64,000 nucleotides of DNA from Cynocephalus volans (GCF_027409185.1 NC_084475.1:13102130-13166129); one strand, 5' to 3'; shown: positions 51,466-64,000, counted from the stretch's first letter. A program made the numbers and translations. The notes: generated by a model from the letters alone, not told the origin.

Positions 51466-52095
51466 AGAGCAGGTGCAATGGGGGTGTGGACTGCTACTAC
51501 TCACCTTGGCCAGAGCATCGCACAGGCCAAAGTCAACCCCATCACACCTCAGCACTCGGTACTAGAATAAGTCATGCACTAAAATAAACCCCAGACCTCA
51601 GTTCATTTCTACTTAAAATCACTAGACATATGAAATTTCCGGAAACTATAAAAAATAATCACAATGAGAAATTTAGTGTATGCATGTCTGTGTGCAATTG
51701 AAGAGAATTTGGGAACTTTCACAATTATTGAGGGTTGCTCTTACATGTTACCCTTGAAAGTTTAAAATCCCTTTGAAGGATTAGAAATACGAGCACGTTA
51801 TATAAACTGGATTTACTCATTAGATTGCAGTTCTGGACATGTTTTTGAACTAGAAATGGGTGAGGGGCAGAGGGCCGTGAGTGTGACCGTCATAAGGAAT
51901 GACATCAGAGTGTCGGTCACTGTCTGTCCGGCCAGACTTACTCAGGAATTGGGCTCTCTTCCCATAGTCCCATCCATACACCTTCCCTCAGCCTCACTGC
52001 TTCTCCTTACAAAGCCAGAGGTCACCTCCTACATCCGGATGTCACCTCCACACCTCCTCTATAGTGACTCTTTCTCTGCCTGATCGAAACAGAGA
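51466..52095. other. Unique DNA
   Basis: A perfect 10-bp palindrome TTTCCGGAAA (ETS-like) is at 51636-51645 in an A/T-rich repeat-free stretch of about 250 bp. No gene. Confidence 0.45.
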
Positions 52096-52230
52096 AAACA
52101 TTGGAGTCCCGTGCACCTGTGCTGCAATTTCAGCTTTTCCTTGGACAAGCTGTGTGCCCTTGGGCAAGTTACTGAACTCCTCTGAGACCAGGTTGTCTCA
52201 CTTGTAGGTTTTGTTCTCCGCCAGCTGTCA
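52096..52230 (+). repeat. MIR SINE fragment
   Basis: GGACAAGCTGTGTGCCCTTG and GGCAAGTTACTGAACTCCTC are the MIR core. Confidence 0.7.
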
Positions 52231-52287
52231 GATCCCTGCTAAATTATAAATGGCCAATACAGAATTACATTGGTATTCCTCTTTTAT

Positions 52288-52654
52288 GGGCTGATTTGTG
52301 GCCTCTCTCCTTTCATATGTTGAAGTCTTAACCCCTGGGGTCTCAGAACATGACTGCATTTGGATATAGGACCTCGACAGAGGTAAGTAAAATAAAATCA
52401 GATCATATAGGTAGGCCCTAATCCAGTATGACTGGTGTCCTTAAAGAAGAGATTAGGACACAGACACACACCGTGTGAACACACAGGGAGGAGATGGCCA
52501 TCTATAAGCCGTGGAGAGGCCTCAGAAGAAACCAATCCTGAAGACACCTTTATCTCAGTCTTCCAGCCTCCACAACTACACGGTAATAAACTTCTGTTGC
52601 TTCAGCCACCAGCCTGCAGTACTTTGTTACGGCAGCCTGAACAAAGTAATACAG
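52288..52654 (+). mobile_element. Solo LTR of MLT1/MaLR type
   Basis: CATATGTTGAAGTCTTAACC, AGTATGACTGGTGTCCTTAA, AGGCCTCAGAAGAAACCAAT, CTTCCAGCCTCCACAACTAC and GTACTTTGTTACGGCAGCCT follow the MLT1-like LTR layout from start to end. No internal viral genes. Confidence 0.8.
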
Positions 52655-55130
52655 TCTCCCACAGAATTTTTTAAAGTTTCATAGCAACTTCCAGAACACC
52701 TTTGAGATCTACTGGAATAAATCTCTAATGGTTGACTTCTGGCAATAAGGACAGGCAGTAGAAGAAATGCATGTGGCCTTTCCTGTGATATATAAAGCCA
52801 CCTCCATGTTGACACTATTCCTATAAACTCTTGCAATCTGAAAACAGCCTGTACCGTCCAAGGATATAGGATGAAGCTTCAGTCAAAGTTCTAAGGAAGT
52901 CAATAAGATAAGGGGAGATATTTGAGCCAGAGTGTGGACGCTTTTACACTTCCTCTTGTCTGAGCCCACACTCAAGTCAGTGCCTCCAAATTGCCCCCAC
53001 CAGTCTATGGCCAGAAAACACTAGGTCCAGGAGCCCAGCCTGCCAAGATCAACCCAGCACCCAATCTCAGCACTCCGCTGGGTCCCTGTGTTGAATATGG
53101 CGTCCTTTCTTTCTCAGTACTCCCCCTCTTCAGCATTCTCTCATACTCACTCTCTACTCTTCCCTGTCCTTTTCCACATTTCATGTTTTTCTCATAGCTT
53201 ATTCTTTTTCTCCAACCCCTTTCCCTTTCTTCTGTCCCTCCAGCTTCCTACCCCTCCTAGAGCCTCTGGTGGAAACAGGTTGGATTACAGAAGGCGACCG
53301 AGACTTGGTTGAGGGTCTTGCTTCATTTGATGGGAATAAACCTGGAGCTCTTGTTCTAGGAAGGGTCCCCCAGCTTAGAGTATCTCCAAGGCTTCACTGG
53401 ACTCAGCAATGGACTTCAACTGGGTTGTCCTTTCCCTTCTTCTGGGAGTGTGAGAGCCAAGGAAAGAAATGCAGATCCTGGGATTATTCCACAGGGAGAG
53501 GGGGCGGACAAGTGTTTGCCCCTCTCACCTGCCTCTAGCTCCACCAAGGGAATGCAGAGACCCAAGAAAACCTAACACAAAGGGAAAGAAAGAAACTGTG
53601 GAATTTGGCCCATTTCCATCCCATTTGTTGTCCATCTCTCATTTAGCCCAGTCTTAGATTTCCAAAGGTCCTATTGCCTGCCTTCTTTGAGGACCAGAGC
53701 CTACTGAATAGTGTTCATTTTCCTAGATGCTCCCTTGTGCCATCGACAAAGACGGATGGTTGGATGCTCTGGCTGCCTTCCATACGACTTCATTTACAAA
53801 GTCCAGGAGAAAGGACCCGGCACCACGTCACGATCCCTTATCAATATGGGGATGGGCAGGAAAGGCTGACAGAGCAGAACAAGCGAAGACAATCCTGAAG
53901 GCAGCTCTTCCATCAAAGGAGCCCCGCTTTTGATTTTGCAGCTCGCACAATACCTCTCACCACGCCTGCCAGTCTCGCCAGCAGGGGAGGTGGGAAGCGG
54001 GGAGAAAAGCAGAGGCATCACTCAGGCTGCCTGTCCTCAGCCCGCCACTCCCGGTCTGTGCGTGGACTGCACTTCTCTGTCCTCATAATTCACTTCCCCG
54101 AGGTGTCACGGTGAGAAGGGACCAGGCATACTTCCTCATGGTTTACCCTAATCCTCGTGTGTCAAGTAGCATATGCATCACTCCCTTGCCCTCACATGGT
54201 TTTGGCAGGTTCAACACCAACATCTGTTGCCTGAGCCCTGCCCCATACAAGCATCTCCTTCATCAAATGACAGGACCAGTAGGTAAAGCTCGTCTCTTCC
54301 TTCCCCTTCTGCCAGCTCACAGCTTGGGGTCCCAGGGTCCAGCCCTTTAGCATCAAACAAGCAACCAAGCCGGCCAAGAGGTGGAGGCAGCCCTGGGAGT
54401 GCATCTTCAGAGACATCTCTCTCCCCATCCCCCGCCAGAAGGAGGCCCTGGTGACCTCCTAGACAACATCGGTAATTTGTCTTGGAGAGCCGCCATACCT
54501 ACAGCAAACACAGGAAGGATTAGAACACAACATATGCCGCACAGCCACAGAAACATGCTAAGGTCCTTCCTGAGTCTGAAGGATTATTGAGGAGGAGGAG
54601 GGAGAGACGGAGACCAAGAGAGAGGAGTGTAAAAGAAGAGAAACCTCATTGATTCATCCCGGATTGCAAGGAAATGGTTGCCTCAGAACTGGGTGTGTTG
54701 AGGTCAAATCCAATATGGGCTTGGAGATCCAGCCTCTTGAAAGCCCATTGGTGACAGATGTGGACTTTCGCCAAGTCAACCACAAGATAGGATCAAAGGA
54801 AGTTGAAAAACAACAACTGGGACTCCCTAGCTGAAGTGTTTTGCTGCTCTTGGAATGCTGGCCCGGTGGACGTGATCAGGAAGTGGAAGAAAAACTAGGA
54901 AGGGCTACATTAAAATGAGTTTGAAAAAAATGGGAGCTCTGGGAGCCAGGCTGATGCTTGAGGATTCGGAGCATCTCTTTTGCAGCAAAGAAGCAGAAAA
55001 GACTCACCAGGGTGGAGGTGGACACCCTAGAATCAGTGCTGCTACTTAGGGAGAAAATCTCTACCTCCGCTCAAGAAAAACAGATGCTGAGTGGTAATTT
55101 GTGCATTTTATAGGCAAAAGGGACAGTAAA
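52655..55130. other. Unique downstream DNA
   Basis: No gene or clear repeat. A pyrimidine-rich stretch at 53110-53250 (TTTCTC type). Chance frames here show no family resemblance. Confidence 0.5.
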
Positions 55131-55350
55131 GTGTTGAGTTTCAGCTTACTGGCTTTGAGGCCACATGAGTTGGGTTCAAATTCAGGTTCTTCCATATGGT
55201 GGCTTTGGGAACCCAGAAAGTTCACTTCTCTGAGTTTCATTTTCTCATCTACAGATAAGGTTCATGATAGTACCACACTTTAAGGGTTATAAGAATGAAA
55301 TATTCCCATACCATGTGCTTAAAACAATGCCTGGCAAGTGTAAAAACTCA
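55131..55350 (+). repeat. MIR SINE fossil
   Basis: GGGTTCAAATTCAGGTTCTT, CTCTGAGTTTCATTTTCTCA and AAAACAATGCCTGGCAAGTG match MIR in order. Confidence 0.75.
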
Positions 55351-57493
55351 ACACGTCAGCAACTATTTTGACATTAATTTGTAAGAGCAAATTTACATCC
55401 TGTAGAATGTCTGCCTTATGCAAGACAAGATCAAGAGCACTGTGTGTGAGTCCACGATTCTAAACTCAATCTCTATCGAGTGACAGTAATTTGCAAATAA
55501 AAATTGTGTTATACAAACACGTGCAAATTTTAAGTTCCTCATTCCTCACATCTAAAGCCGGGCTCAGCAACCAACCCATCAATGAAAGTTGAAGAATTAA
55601 CTAAAATAACAAAAATAATTGCCTTGAGAGGAAAGATATGCCTCAAACAGGGTTAATACTTATATATTTGCTAGTACTTGCTAGTTGGGGCCACGTTCTA
55701 ACTTGTTCTGTAGTCAATGAGGATAGTTAGCAACATCAACCAGTATTTAATTATCTGGTTGTCCTTACTACCAATGAAATATCACTCCTTCTATTCCTCC
55801 TCTTCCAAATCAGCTCTTCACTGCTCCTACTGTATAATCCAAGACCTAAAGTTCTCAGATCCTTTCAGTCCAGCTTGGTGGGAATGAATTCCCCAGGTGT
55901 CAGACTGTCATTGTGGTGGAGCCCTGTGGAAGACAGGATGCTATCATCACTAATTCCAGGGCAAGATCTTCTTACACAAGACACCCCATCACCAGTAAAT
56001 GCTCCCAGCTGTGGAGAGTTGGGAGCCTTGATGAAGGAAAAGCTGCATTCCACATCACCCACAAGCTATCCCTCTTCGGAGGAGCTCCCTGCATAGAAGA
56101 AGTTGATTCCTCTCTACAGGAACATCTCCAAGGCCAGCCATGTGCAACCCAAAGCAATAATCACCAAATTTGAGGCATACCTCACACAGTCTCTGACTCC
56201 ATGGCTTAACTAATATCTTTATGATGTGGGTATGGGGGTGGTATATGTTTGAATGGAAATTTCACATCTTAAAAAAAAAATTAAACAGAGTTTAATCGAA
56301 TGAATGAAACAGTGTTCTGGTGTTTAGATCTATTCAAAGCAATGGAAGATGTCTGTGACAAATATGACAAATAGATTTCATTGCATCTTAGCAATCAGCC
56401 CTGACGGATTGGCAGTAGGTTCCTGAAGGACTCTCCTAAAATAGACTGGGAAACCATAAACCAGCATGAAGTTGGCTGTGATTGATTAGCAATGTCTGCT
56501 GTGTGGGGGAGGAAGTTGACAGTAACTGATTAGCAAAGTCTGCCATGAGTCTTAGCCTTGGATATGTGCCTTGAATAGTACAAAATAAAATATCTAATTT
56601 TTAAATATGATCTTCCAAGGAATCTTTGAACAGTTCCTTAAAATTCCTGAGCATTCGTTTCCATTTTCATAGAATATAGAAGGGAGAGGAGGAGGAAGAA
56701 TTAATGTTGGTTTTTAAAAATGTTTGAATGAACTGGTGTTTGAAGTCAGTTTTTACTTACACATGTTAAAGCGGGTATGGAAAACCCTCTATTCAAACAC
56801 CAGATCCAGTCCTAGACAAGTAAGTAAAAGTTGATTTCTATGTCTGTAACAGATTTCATTTTTTGCCTCTCTAAAATAATTCATCAGTAAGATTGACTAT
56901 CCAGCCACCTGCCACCTACCTGCATGGCATTCTCACAGCAGCACTTGATTCTGAAATCTTTCTGTGAAACACCGAGGTGCAGGACCTCTCTTGGAAAGCA
57001 GGTAAACTCAAAACAGGTGATGTTAAAGATGTATGGGGATGGGGAGAGGAGGAGAACAGTATTAGAAATGGATCAAATTAACTCTCTCTATGTCCTGGAT
57101 ATTACTCTATCTCTCCGTCCCTTATCCTTGGAAATCTCCTTTTCCATCTTTCAGAGACATGCCAGAGGGAAAGAGGAAGACATAGCCCTGAACTATGGAC
57201 TAGAGTTTCCTCTACAAGGAAAGTAAAGGAAAAGGGAGAGATTCCAAATTTGGAACTAAAATTAGGTTGTATTCGCTTTACTTGAGAATAATTGTTTGTT
57301 TTTCCTGGTCTACATCTTAAGATTGATTTTTGCTGTCCTGATAAAAGGATAGACAGAGCTAGTGCTATTCAGTTCTTTCCTCTTTTTGCTTTGAATGCAG
57401 ATGTGATGCCTGGAGCTGCAGAAGCTGTTTTGTGACCATGAGACTACATCCATGAGGATAAAAAGCCAACAAGTTAAGCTAAGGAAGGAATGT
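55351..57493. other. Unique downstream DNA
   Basis: A/T-rich intergenic sequence with no gene. A pair of related GATTAGCAA-type phrases occurs near 56485 and 56529, a small local duplication of about 45-bp spacing. Confidence 0.45.
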
Positions 57494-57507
57494 AGAAAGG
57501 TAGGAGG

Positions 57508-57598
57508 AGGACTGGTTGATTAGCCCACTCCGTAGAGTGTGGTGCAGATAACACCAAGGTCAAGAGTTCAGATCCCCAGGCTGGCTAGCTACCGAAAA
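57508..57598 (+). mobile_element. Monomeric tRNA-Ile-derived SINE
   Basis: The body aligns to tRNA-Ile, with a recognisable GTGGTGCAGATAACACCAAG segment and a B box AGAGTTCAGATCC, then CCAGGCTGGCTAGCTACC and a short A-rich tail. A 14-bp target duplication AGAAAGGTAG(G/A)AGG flanks it at 57494-57507 and 57599-57612. Monomeric tRNA-Ile SINEs are known from colugos (CYN family). It is not a functional tRNA gene. Confidence 0.85.
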
Positions 57599-57612
57599 AG
57601 AAAGGTAGAAGG

Positions 57613-58589
57613 AAGAGTGGATTTTGAAATCATTGAGTGCTGAACCAGCCCTGGTCTACCAGCCCCCAGACTTCCTTGTGAAGCTATTAAGTTTGCAAAC
57701 TCCTTTAATTTTAGGCTGCTTTCATTTTTAAACTGCTGTTATTCAAATTTTATTATTTGCAGCTGAAAGAATTTCTGATACAACTCTCTACCTCACTACC
57801 ATAATCTGGTTTCTTTTAGGCATTGGGCCTATACTGATTTCTAAAATTGCCTTAAATTTCATTTTTTTAAAACTGTTTTTTAAAAAAAAAAACTGAATTG
57901 CTGAGGGGTTACAGAGAAAGAGTATGTCATGCCAGCTAGCATAAATGGGGCGTTGGGCATGAGGAGTTGAGAGCCTATAAGGAGAGGAAGGCCAGGTTTT
58001 CAATCTGATTGACTTTTCTAACATATTCTAGATGATGAGAACACAGTCTAGGCCACTAGCCAAGCCTTTCTAAATAGAGCATTTCCCAAAGCTGTGCCCT
58101 AGGTGTCAACACCTTTGAGACTTGAGTCAGAGAGCCCATCTGTACACACAACCTCCACCCACCTTCAGCTTACACAGTAAGCAAAGTACAGCCGAGTCAG
58201 CTCCCAGCACCTGTGCTAATAATTTGGAGGGCATGCAATCTTCCTTTCTCTATGTGCAAATCACAAGAATGCCCAGCAAACTACTATGGCTTTAGATTTC
58301 AGTGCCCTAGTGCTTATGGGCAGTATCCTTTATCCTTTCCAACAGAGCCAGGAGACACAGCCACCAAAACCATCAAGGAAGAACTTGACATGGGCTAGGA
58401 TACCTCCTTCTTAACAGCTAGATATTACTCATTTGCCTTTGGAAGACCAGCAAAAAATGCAAACACGATCTCCTCACATCCTGATGTACCCAATTAAAAC
58501 CATATGTAGACCATTCTGCCTCCTTGTTTCCTATACACTTCCAGAAACAACGAGTAGGAAGAAGGAGCAAGATTGAAAAGAGAGGGGAA
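57613..58589. other. Unique downstream DNA
   Basis: No gene or clear repeat. Confidence 0.5.
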
Positions 58590-58775
58590 CATGTCTTTAG
58601 CTCCTTCTCTGTGCCTGGCACTGTGCTGGTAGGTACCTTCATATGTACTATCTGAGTTCATCCGCACAAAAATTCTACAAGCTAGGGAATATTGTCCCCA
58701 TTTTATGGATAAGGAAATAAGGCTTGGAGAAACAGATAATTTGTCTGAGGCCCACAGCTAAGTGTGTATGCCAGA
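58590..58775 (-). repeat. MIR SINE fossil
   Basis: CTCTGTGCCTGGCACTGTGC, CCCCATTTTATGGATAAGGA and CTGAGGCCCACAGCTAAGTG are the MIR reverse complement. Confidence 0.75.
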
Positions 58776-61459
58776 GACCATTAGTGCTCACCCATATCTA
58801 TATGCAACTGTACAGCTCCTCTTCTTTCCTCCAATTGTGTTGGTCATGCTACTGAGGTCTGGAACATGAATGGAAGCCATGCAAACCACCTCTCAGCTGG
58901 ACCCCTGAAATACCTTGCGTATTCCTGTCCCTGTGACTGGAAGCAAAAGACGCCAGGATGGCTGAGCCAGAAGATAAAAGGAGCCGGACTCTCTGAGTCA
59001 CCACTTGGAGGAGAGCTGACCATCTTTTGGGATTATGCAGTTGATATTCTTGAGTGTATTTGTTGCTGAAGCATGATTTAAACTACTCTGACTTCTACAA
59101 AGGTCCCATTTCAAAGAGCATTCAGGATACACTAGTGGAGGACTCACTGGAGCAATGGAAGCCAAATATTACACAGGTTCATCATGTCGAGAACAACAAC
59201 CAAGCCAGCGAAATGACCCCAAAATAAATTCAACAGGATTGCATGTGGACATACTACAAACTCTTAAGGGTATACATTTCTTTTGTGTCTCCCTCTTCAT
59301 TCAACACAGCGCTCGGACATAATAGAGTGCAGAAAGTACATATTGAATTGAATCTAATCTAGACTCAGGTTGAGCTTGAATTTGGTGTAATAGCCCTTGT
59401 GAAATTCCTCCTCTGGGCCACAGCTCAGTTTCTTCTTTTTTTCAGTGTAAGTGAAGTAAAGCCCACGGCTGTCCTTTGAAAGTGTTCTCTAGGTACGTGA
59501 CAGCCATACCACAGCATCTCTCGATGGATCTAAAAGGAAGCATTCAAGAAATTCATGATGTTATTGATAGGAATGGTTTAAGGAACCACATCAGTGCACA
59601 ATTTTAGTATGTTCCGACTCTTCAGGTACATATTTCAGGCTGGGCTAAACTCTGAGAAGTTGAGCCAGTGATTATCCCAAGAAGATCAACTTTCATTAAG
59701 AAACTGTCAAAGAAAACTAGATGGGGGGATGGATAAGCAGACTGGAAAGGGGTTAGAGGCTGCTGGTGAAAAGCAACAAAGATTTAGAGTAGAGGATTTT
59801 GCATCCTTCGTCTTCAATCTCATTATATAGCATCTTCCATGGTATGTGACTGTTGATAAATATTCATTGGAAGGGGGAATGACCTAATGTAATGCAAATC
59901 ACATGCAAAGCAACATGTAAATTAGTCCTATTATATGAAGTCAATAGGTGAGGTACTATGCATATTAAAAGTACAGGACAGCAGCTCCAAAAGACACATA
60001 AGCAGCCCATAATATTAGCAGGGGACCTTCCATTCCAAAAGGAAGCTGATATTCAAAAAGAAAACATCCTGCCAAAGAACATCACTGAGCATGAAGCAGA
60101 GACTATGAGTTGGTAACAGAGAGAAACAGAAAAGGGGGCTGCTGCCCCTCGCTCCACCCCTTTCAACGCTGTATTCAAAACAAGTTCTCCTTCATCGCCT
60201 TCCCATACTGATCAGACCTGATACTGATTGATTGGTCAAATCTGCTGAGTGACAGGGAGGCAGACTGATCCGCTTGTACATTAGCCACGCTATTCACGAT
60301 GGCTCCTTCAAGCCTTCGAACAAAAGAGCAAGGGACACCGAGACAGAGCCAGTGAGGCTGGTCACTTTGAACCCACTGGCCCCACATGCAAGACGTTTAC
60401 AGGCTTTTGTAAGCCCTGAAAGCTCTCTTCCCGTGTGTGTCACTGGCTCACACACAATGCATGTGTGTTTTGCACAGATTTGCATGCATCTGCAGAAATG
60501 TCTAAAGTATACACACCCACAAACACAGACACACATGTGCACACTTTTCCCTCCGCCGTCGTAAGGTTGCTGCGGGAGGGTTTGGCCATCCTGAATTTTC
60601 CAGGCCAGAGAAGGTCACAGGCTGTTTCAGATTGGAACCCTCCATTGTGTTTGCTTTCTGTGCCTCCATGGACCTCCTGACAGGACTGGGGAACGTGGAA
60701 ATAAGTCAGTGGTGACCCTTCTGGTGACCCATAGCCTCACCAGCCAACTCCTGATTGCAACCTTCTGGCTTCAGTAACAGCCCTTAATTCAAGCCTCCTG
60801 GCTTCACTGACGCCAGAGCTGCAGCAGAGCTAGCAACAGTAAACAAGACTGGGCTCAGAAGCCTAAAACTCTCTCTCCACGCATGAGACAACCAAGGTTG
60901 GTGGGAGGGGTGGAAGACACTATGGGAAGGAGCAGAGGCAGGGGGGAAATGAGGGAGAAGTTTCTGATTGTTCAGCAAACAGATACCCTCCCTTTGGCTA
61001 CACACTCTTCCCATCATCAGTATTATGCTGTTACCCAAGCTAGTATCTGGTGTTTTTCAGCCCCTGGATGCAAACCTAACATGAACATCTGGACTCTGGT
61101 CCTACAAGCCCTGCCTTCAACCCCTGTGCCTCTGATATTAGGTTGTAGAAGCCTTTCTGACCAGGTAATTACCTAGTGATAGAATAACATATTGATGTAG
61201 GCTCTGACTCAACTTTATAGGTCCACAGCACACACACTGTTTATGAGTGCAACACACACACGCACACGGCTGTACACATGGCTTAGTCAGTACACCCCTG
61301 TACACCAGGGACATACGGTTTTCTCAAAAAGGATCTTTCATGAGACAACTGAATGAAAGAGTCAAAGCAATCTTCCTGCTTTCTGCAGCCTTATGCATGA
61401 GACTATCTCTCCAGAGCCAACAGAGACATCTAATATATGCTGGAAGTGATAACCCCTCC
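58776..61459. other. Unique DNA with octamer array and SOX-type motif
   Basis: Three octamer-like sites lie at 59892-59922, and AACAAAAG at 60319-60326 within a repeat-free stretch at about 60170-60420. A CA-rich patch is near 60510-60540. No gene seen. Confidence 0.45.
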
Positions 61460-61590
61460 CATCCAATTGTCTCTTTTACAGATGCTAGACCTAAGACCCA
61501 GAAAGAAGGGCCCTGATTAGAATTATCCACACTGCTGGGAAGTGGGGACAGTATGACTTGAATTCAGGTGGCTGGACTGCCAGCCCGGCA
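61460..61590 (-). repeat. MIR SINE fragment
   Basis: TTTTACAGATGCTAGACCTA and TATGACTTGAATTCAGGTGG suggest the reverse MIR core; diverged. Confidence 0.4.
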
Positions 61591-63449
61591 TCCTTTCCAA
61601 CACACCGTACCACAACCACACTGCAGCACACACATCCCCAGATGGCTGGCTGACGTACCTCCAGCCACTGCTTCCACAAGCCCTCCCCACCAGAGCCCAT
61701 AACGCCTATACGGGGTTTTGCAGGTGGAATAACAACAGACAGATCCTAGTGACAAAATAGCAATGATGACCTAAAGAAAAATCCAAGCAGGAAGCAGAGG
61801 GAAAATACAAGATTCTGGGAGCCAAACACATTGTGTGTGTTCTAGTAATTTTTGATGACTCTACAAAACTGACTTCAAATGCTTGATGGATCTCCCACTG
61901 GCCGATAGGCCATATCTGATCTGGGTCCTTCTGACAGCCAGGAACCACCCCCAGCTTCTGCAGTTTGAACTCAAACATATCCTATCTTTTGGAGCATTTG
62001 CTTTTCAACTCCAAGATCCTTTTTAGGTTTAAAAAGTTACAAGACAAATAATATAAAAAGATGAAAGTTACTGGGGAGGAAGTCAGAGTTGATAAGCAGT
62101 TCTTTACAGGGCTGTAAACCCCAGGCTCTTCCCTCTCTCTGGAGGAATCAGAAGGATTGTCTTTCCAGTCCTTTCTACGGCTCAGCCCCCTCCCAGTGCA
62201 GCACAGGATATCAGCCTCCCAGCAGAAGAAAACCCTCTGCCTAAACCCCCGTTGCTTATATACATATTAAACAGACTCTGTCAAGGTGATACAGGCTTAA
62301 CATCTGACCCGCTTTCATTTTTCTTTTCCTTTTGCATAAGTGGTGGTGAATTTACTGTTTTATTTTTTTTGAGTTTGCTTATTTTTAGAGTTTCAAAATG
62401 AAGCTTGGGTCACGTTTTTTAAAAATGACTGCCACATCATTCTTGGGGTTTCCTTCTAATGATTGGCATGGTGTGGAGACTCCATGCTCTTCCGAATGCA
62501 TGCCTGGCCTTAAACACTGGACCTCCTCGCTGCACATGTTTATGTGGAGCACTGTTTAGCCAGGGCCGGAGACTCAGACCCATGCTGAGTGGCTTCAGAG
62601 TTACACCTTCTACAGAGGGCAAGACCCCAAGTTACCAAGTCTCAATGGGATTGAGTCATTTGGGTTTCCGTGGGGTCAGTCTTCTTTAGGAAGGGATCTT
62701 TTAATCTTTTCAGTCCTGGTGGTTTATTAGTAAAAGGACCTTTCATGGAGCCCAGCTTGGAAGGCTGAACTGTTGAACATGGTGCTAGGGTAGTCTTCCA
62801 ACCTCAAGCTCCCCAAGTCATTCGTTCACTCATTCATTCCTTCATTCACAGCCTTTCATTCATTCATTCAACCAGCAAAAACTGTGAGCATCTAACCCCA
62901 CTCAGCAATTTTGCAAATGTCTTTCAGAAATGTCTAGACTGTAGCACATGTTTGGTTTGAAACCTTCTTCTAGAATTTAGCTCAGAAAACTTATCACCTA
63001 TTTCTCCCTTGTCATTAATTTTACCTTTGCCTTGCTGGTCTTCAGAATTTGAGATCTGCTTAGAATGGTTTTAAACTCAGGCTGGTGGAGACTGTGGGTT
63101 TCTGGATAGCAGAAGCCCTGAACCTAGAAGGTAGATGGTCTTATTTTAACACCTTGTCTTGTCCAGTAAGTGTTCTCATTGGCTGGAATCAAAAAGAAAT
63201 GACATGAAAAAAAAATTTTTTTTAAAGGAAAGAGAAAAGGAGAAGACAAGCCAAGTACAATTTTAGACCCATTTCTAAACCCTTGGTGTTTGGAGTTGAG
63301 ATCTTCCATTCTTTTCTTAAAAGAGAATGGATGTTATATACAACTTTCCCACGATCTGGAACAATGCCCAGAAAAATGGAAAAGAATCCCAGAATATGCC
63401 ACCAACCACTGGAAGACAACACATGCATTACTTTACTCTCTAGAAATAC
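61591..63449. other. Unique DNA with (ATTC)n scrap
   Basis: A (CATT/ATTC)n patch at 62820-62875 runs into a short reverse L2 end. No gene seen. Confidence 0.5.
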
Positions 63450-63810
63450 TCTTTCCCCTTCGTTCTCAGTCCCAGTTAATGACACCCCCACCCACCCAAA
63501 TGACCAAGCCAGAAAACCAGGACCCACCCTGAGCCTTCCTTTCCTTTCTCTCCCTTGCCAGTGTTTCCAATTTCACCTCGTCAATAAATGTTCTGTCCTC
63601 TCTCCCTGTCATTACCATCCAATGGGGGCCTTGCTTATTCTCTCCAAAATATTATTATAGTTTCCCCCAAATCTTGGCATGCTTGAATCCTTCATCTCAT
63701 CCAACTCTGTTCTAATTCCACCTCCCCAGAGAGCCCTTCTCTGGCCACTGGATCTAAAATGTGATTCCTCGTCTCTCTCTATCCTACCCACCTCATTTTT
63801 TAACAGAATT
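63450..63810 (+). repeat. L2 LINE fragment
   Basis: GACCAAGCCAGAAAACCAGG, CTTGCCAGTGTTTCCAATTT and TGTTCTAATTCCACCTCCCC follow the pattern of the L2 ORF2 end. Diverged. Confidence 0.45.
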
Positions 63811-64000
63811 TATTCAGACCTCTCATCACATATATATTTATATAACTCATGTATATATATGTACATGTTACATATGCATATTAAATATATAATCATGTTA
63901 TATACATATATCATATATATAAATCATACAGTTGTATGTCATATAGATATATGTACACATCATATAGTTATATATCATTAATTTGTATATTATATATTTA
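63811..64000. repeat. AT-rich low-complexity (TA)n region
   Basis: TATATA-rich sequence with TACATA and CATATA variants continues to the end of the window. Confidence 0.85.

Noticed and set aside
57508..57598. Functional tRNA-Ile gene
   Set aside because: The sequence is diverged at the A box, cannot fold a proper acceptor stem, and has an A-rich tail with target duplication, so it is a SINE.

Overview
This window is nuclear DNA from a placental mammal. It carries one protein-coding gene, SOX9, on the + strand, inside the long gene-poor interval that normally surrounds it. The open reading frame, split by two GT-AG introns, spells a complete 507-residue SOX9: the dimerisation segment, the HMG box, the FBW7 degron, a Pro/Gln/Ala-rich tract and the C-terminal transactivation domain. 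No other reading frame in the window looks like a real cellular gene. Long open frames on either strand around 13.5-22.6 kb are what stop-poor, GC-rich DNA produces by chance.

The repeats are ancient MIR, L2 and L3/CR1 fossils, hAT and Tigger-type DNA transposons, MaLR LTRs and L1 pieces. There is no Alu, B1/B2, carnivore or ruminant SINE. The only recent-looking SINE (57.5 kb) is a monomeric tRNA-Ile-derived element with a clear target-site duplication. From memory this resembles the CYN family of colugos (Dermoptera). That is a tentative lineage call; some bats also carry tRNA-derived SINEs.

Layout. 1-13.4 kb: upstream intergenic DNA with MIR/L2 fossils and a (TG)n array; the part around 4.8-6.5 kb lies at about the distance where the testis enhancer TES/TESCO sits in mouse and human. 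13.6-16.7 kb: GC-rich upstream DNA with a cluster of CRE-like and nuclear-receptor half-sites. 16.9-17.75 kb: an AT-rich island. 18.0-22.5 kb: CpG-rich promoter and gene. The proximal promoter has paired CRE elements, a 130-bp uninterrupted alternating purine-pyrimidine tract, two NF-Y boxes in perfect inverted repeat and a TATA-like box. The transcript should run from about 19188 to about 24535. 24.5-64 kb: downstream gene desert with nested transposons, octamer (POU) site clusters and unique stretches that may be enhancers.

How the parts work together: SOX9 is a dosage-sensitive transcription factor for cartilage, testis, neural crest and gut progenitors, and its expression is set by scattered long-range enhancers. 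The non-coding DNA is therefore the likely site of function outside the gene, but conservation cannot be measured from one sequence, so the enhancer candidates are inferences. I found no sign of a novel multi-gene system. The observations most worth checking are the Z-DNA-prone promoter tract, the DR2/NR5A1 composite site at 13.89 kb, the Ser64-to-Thr change in SOX9, and the octamer arrays at 49.0 and 59.9 kb.
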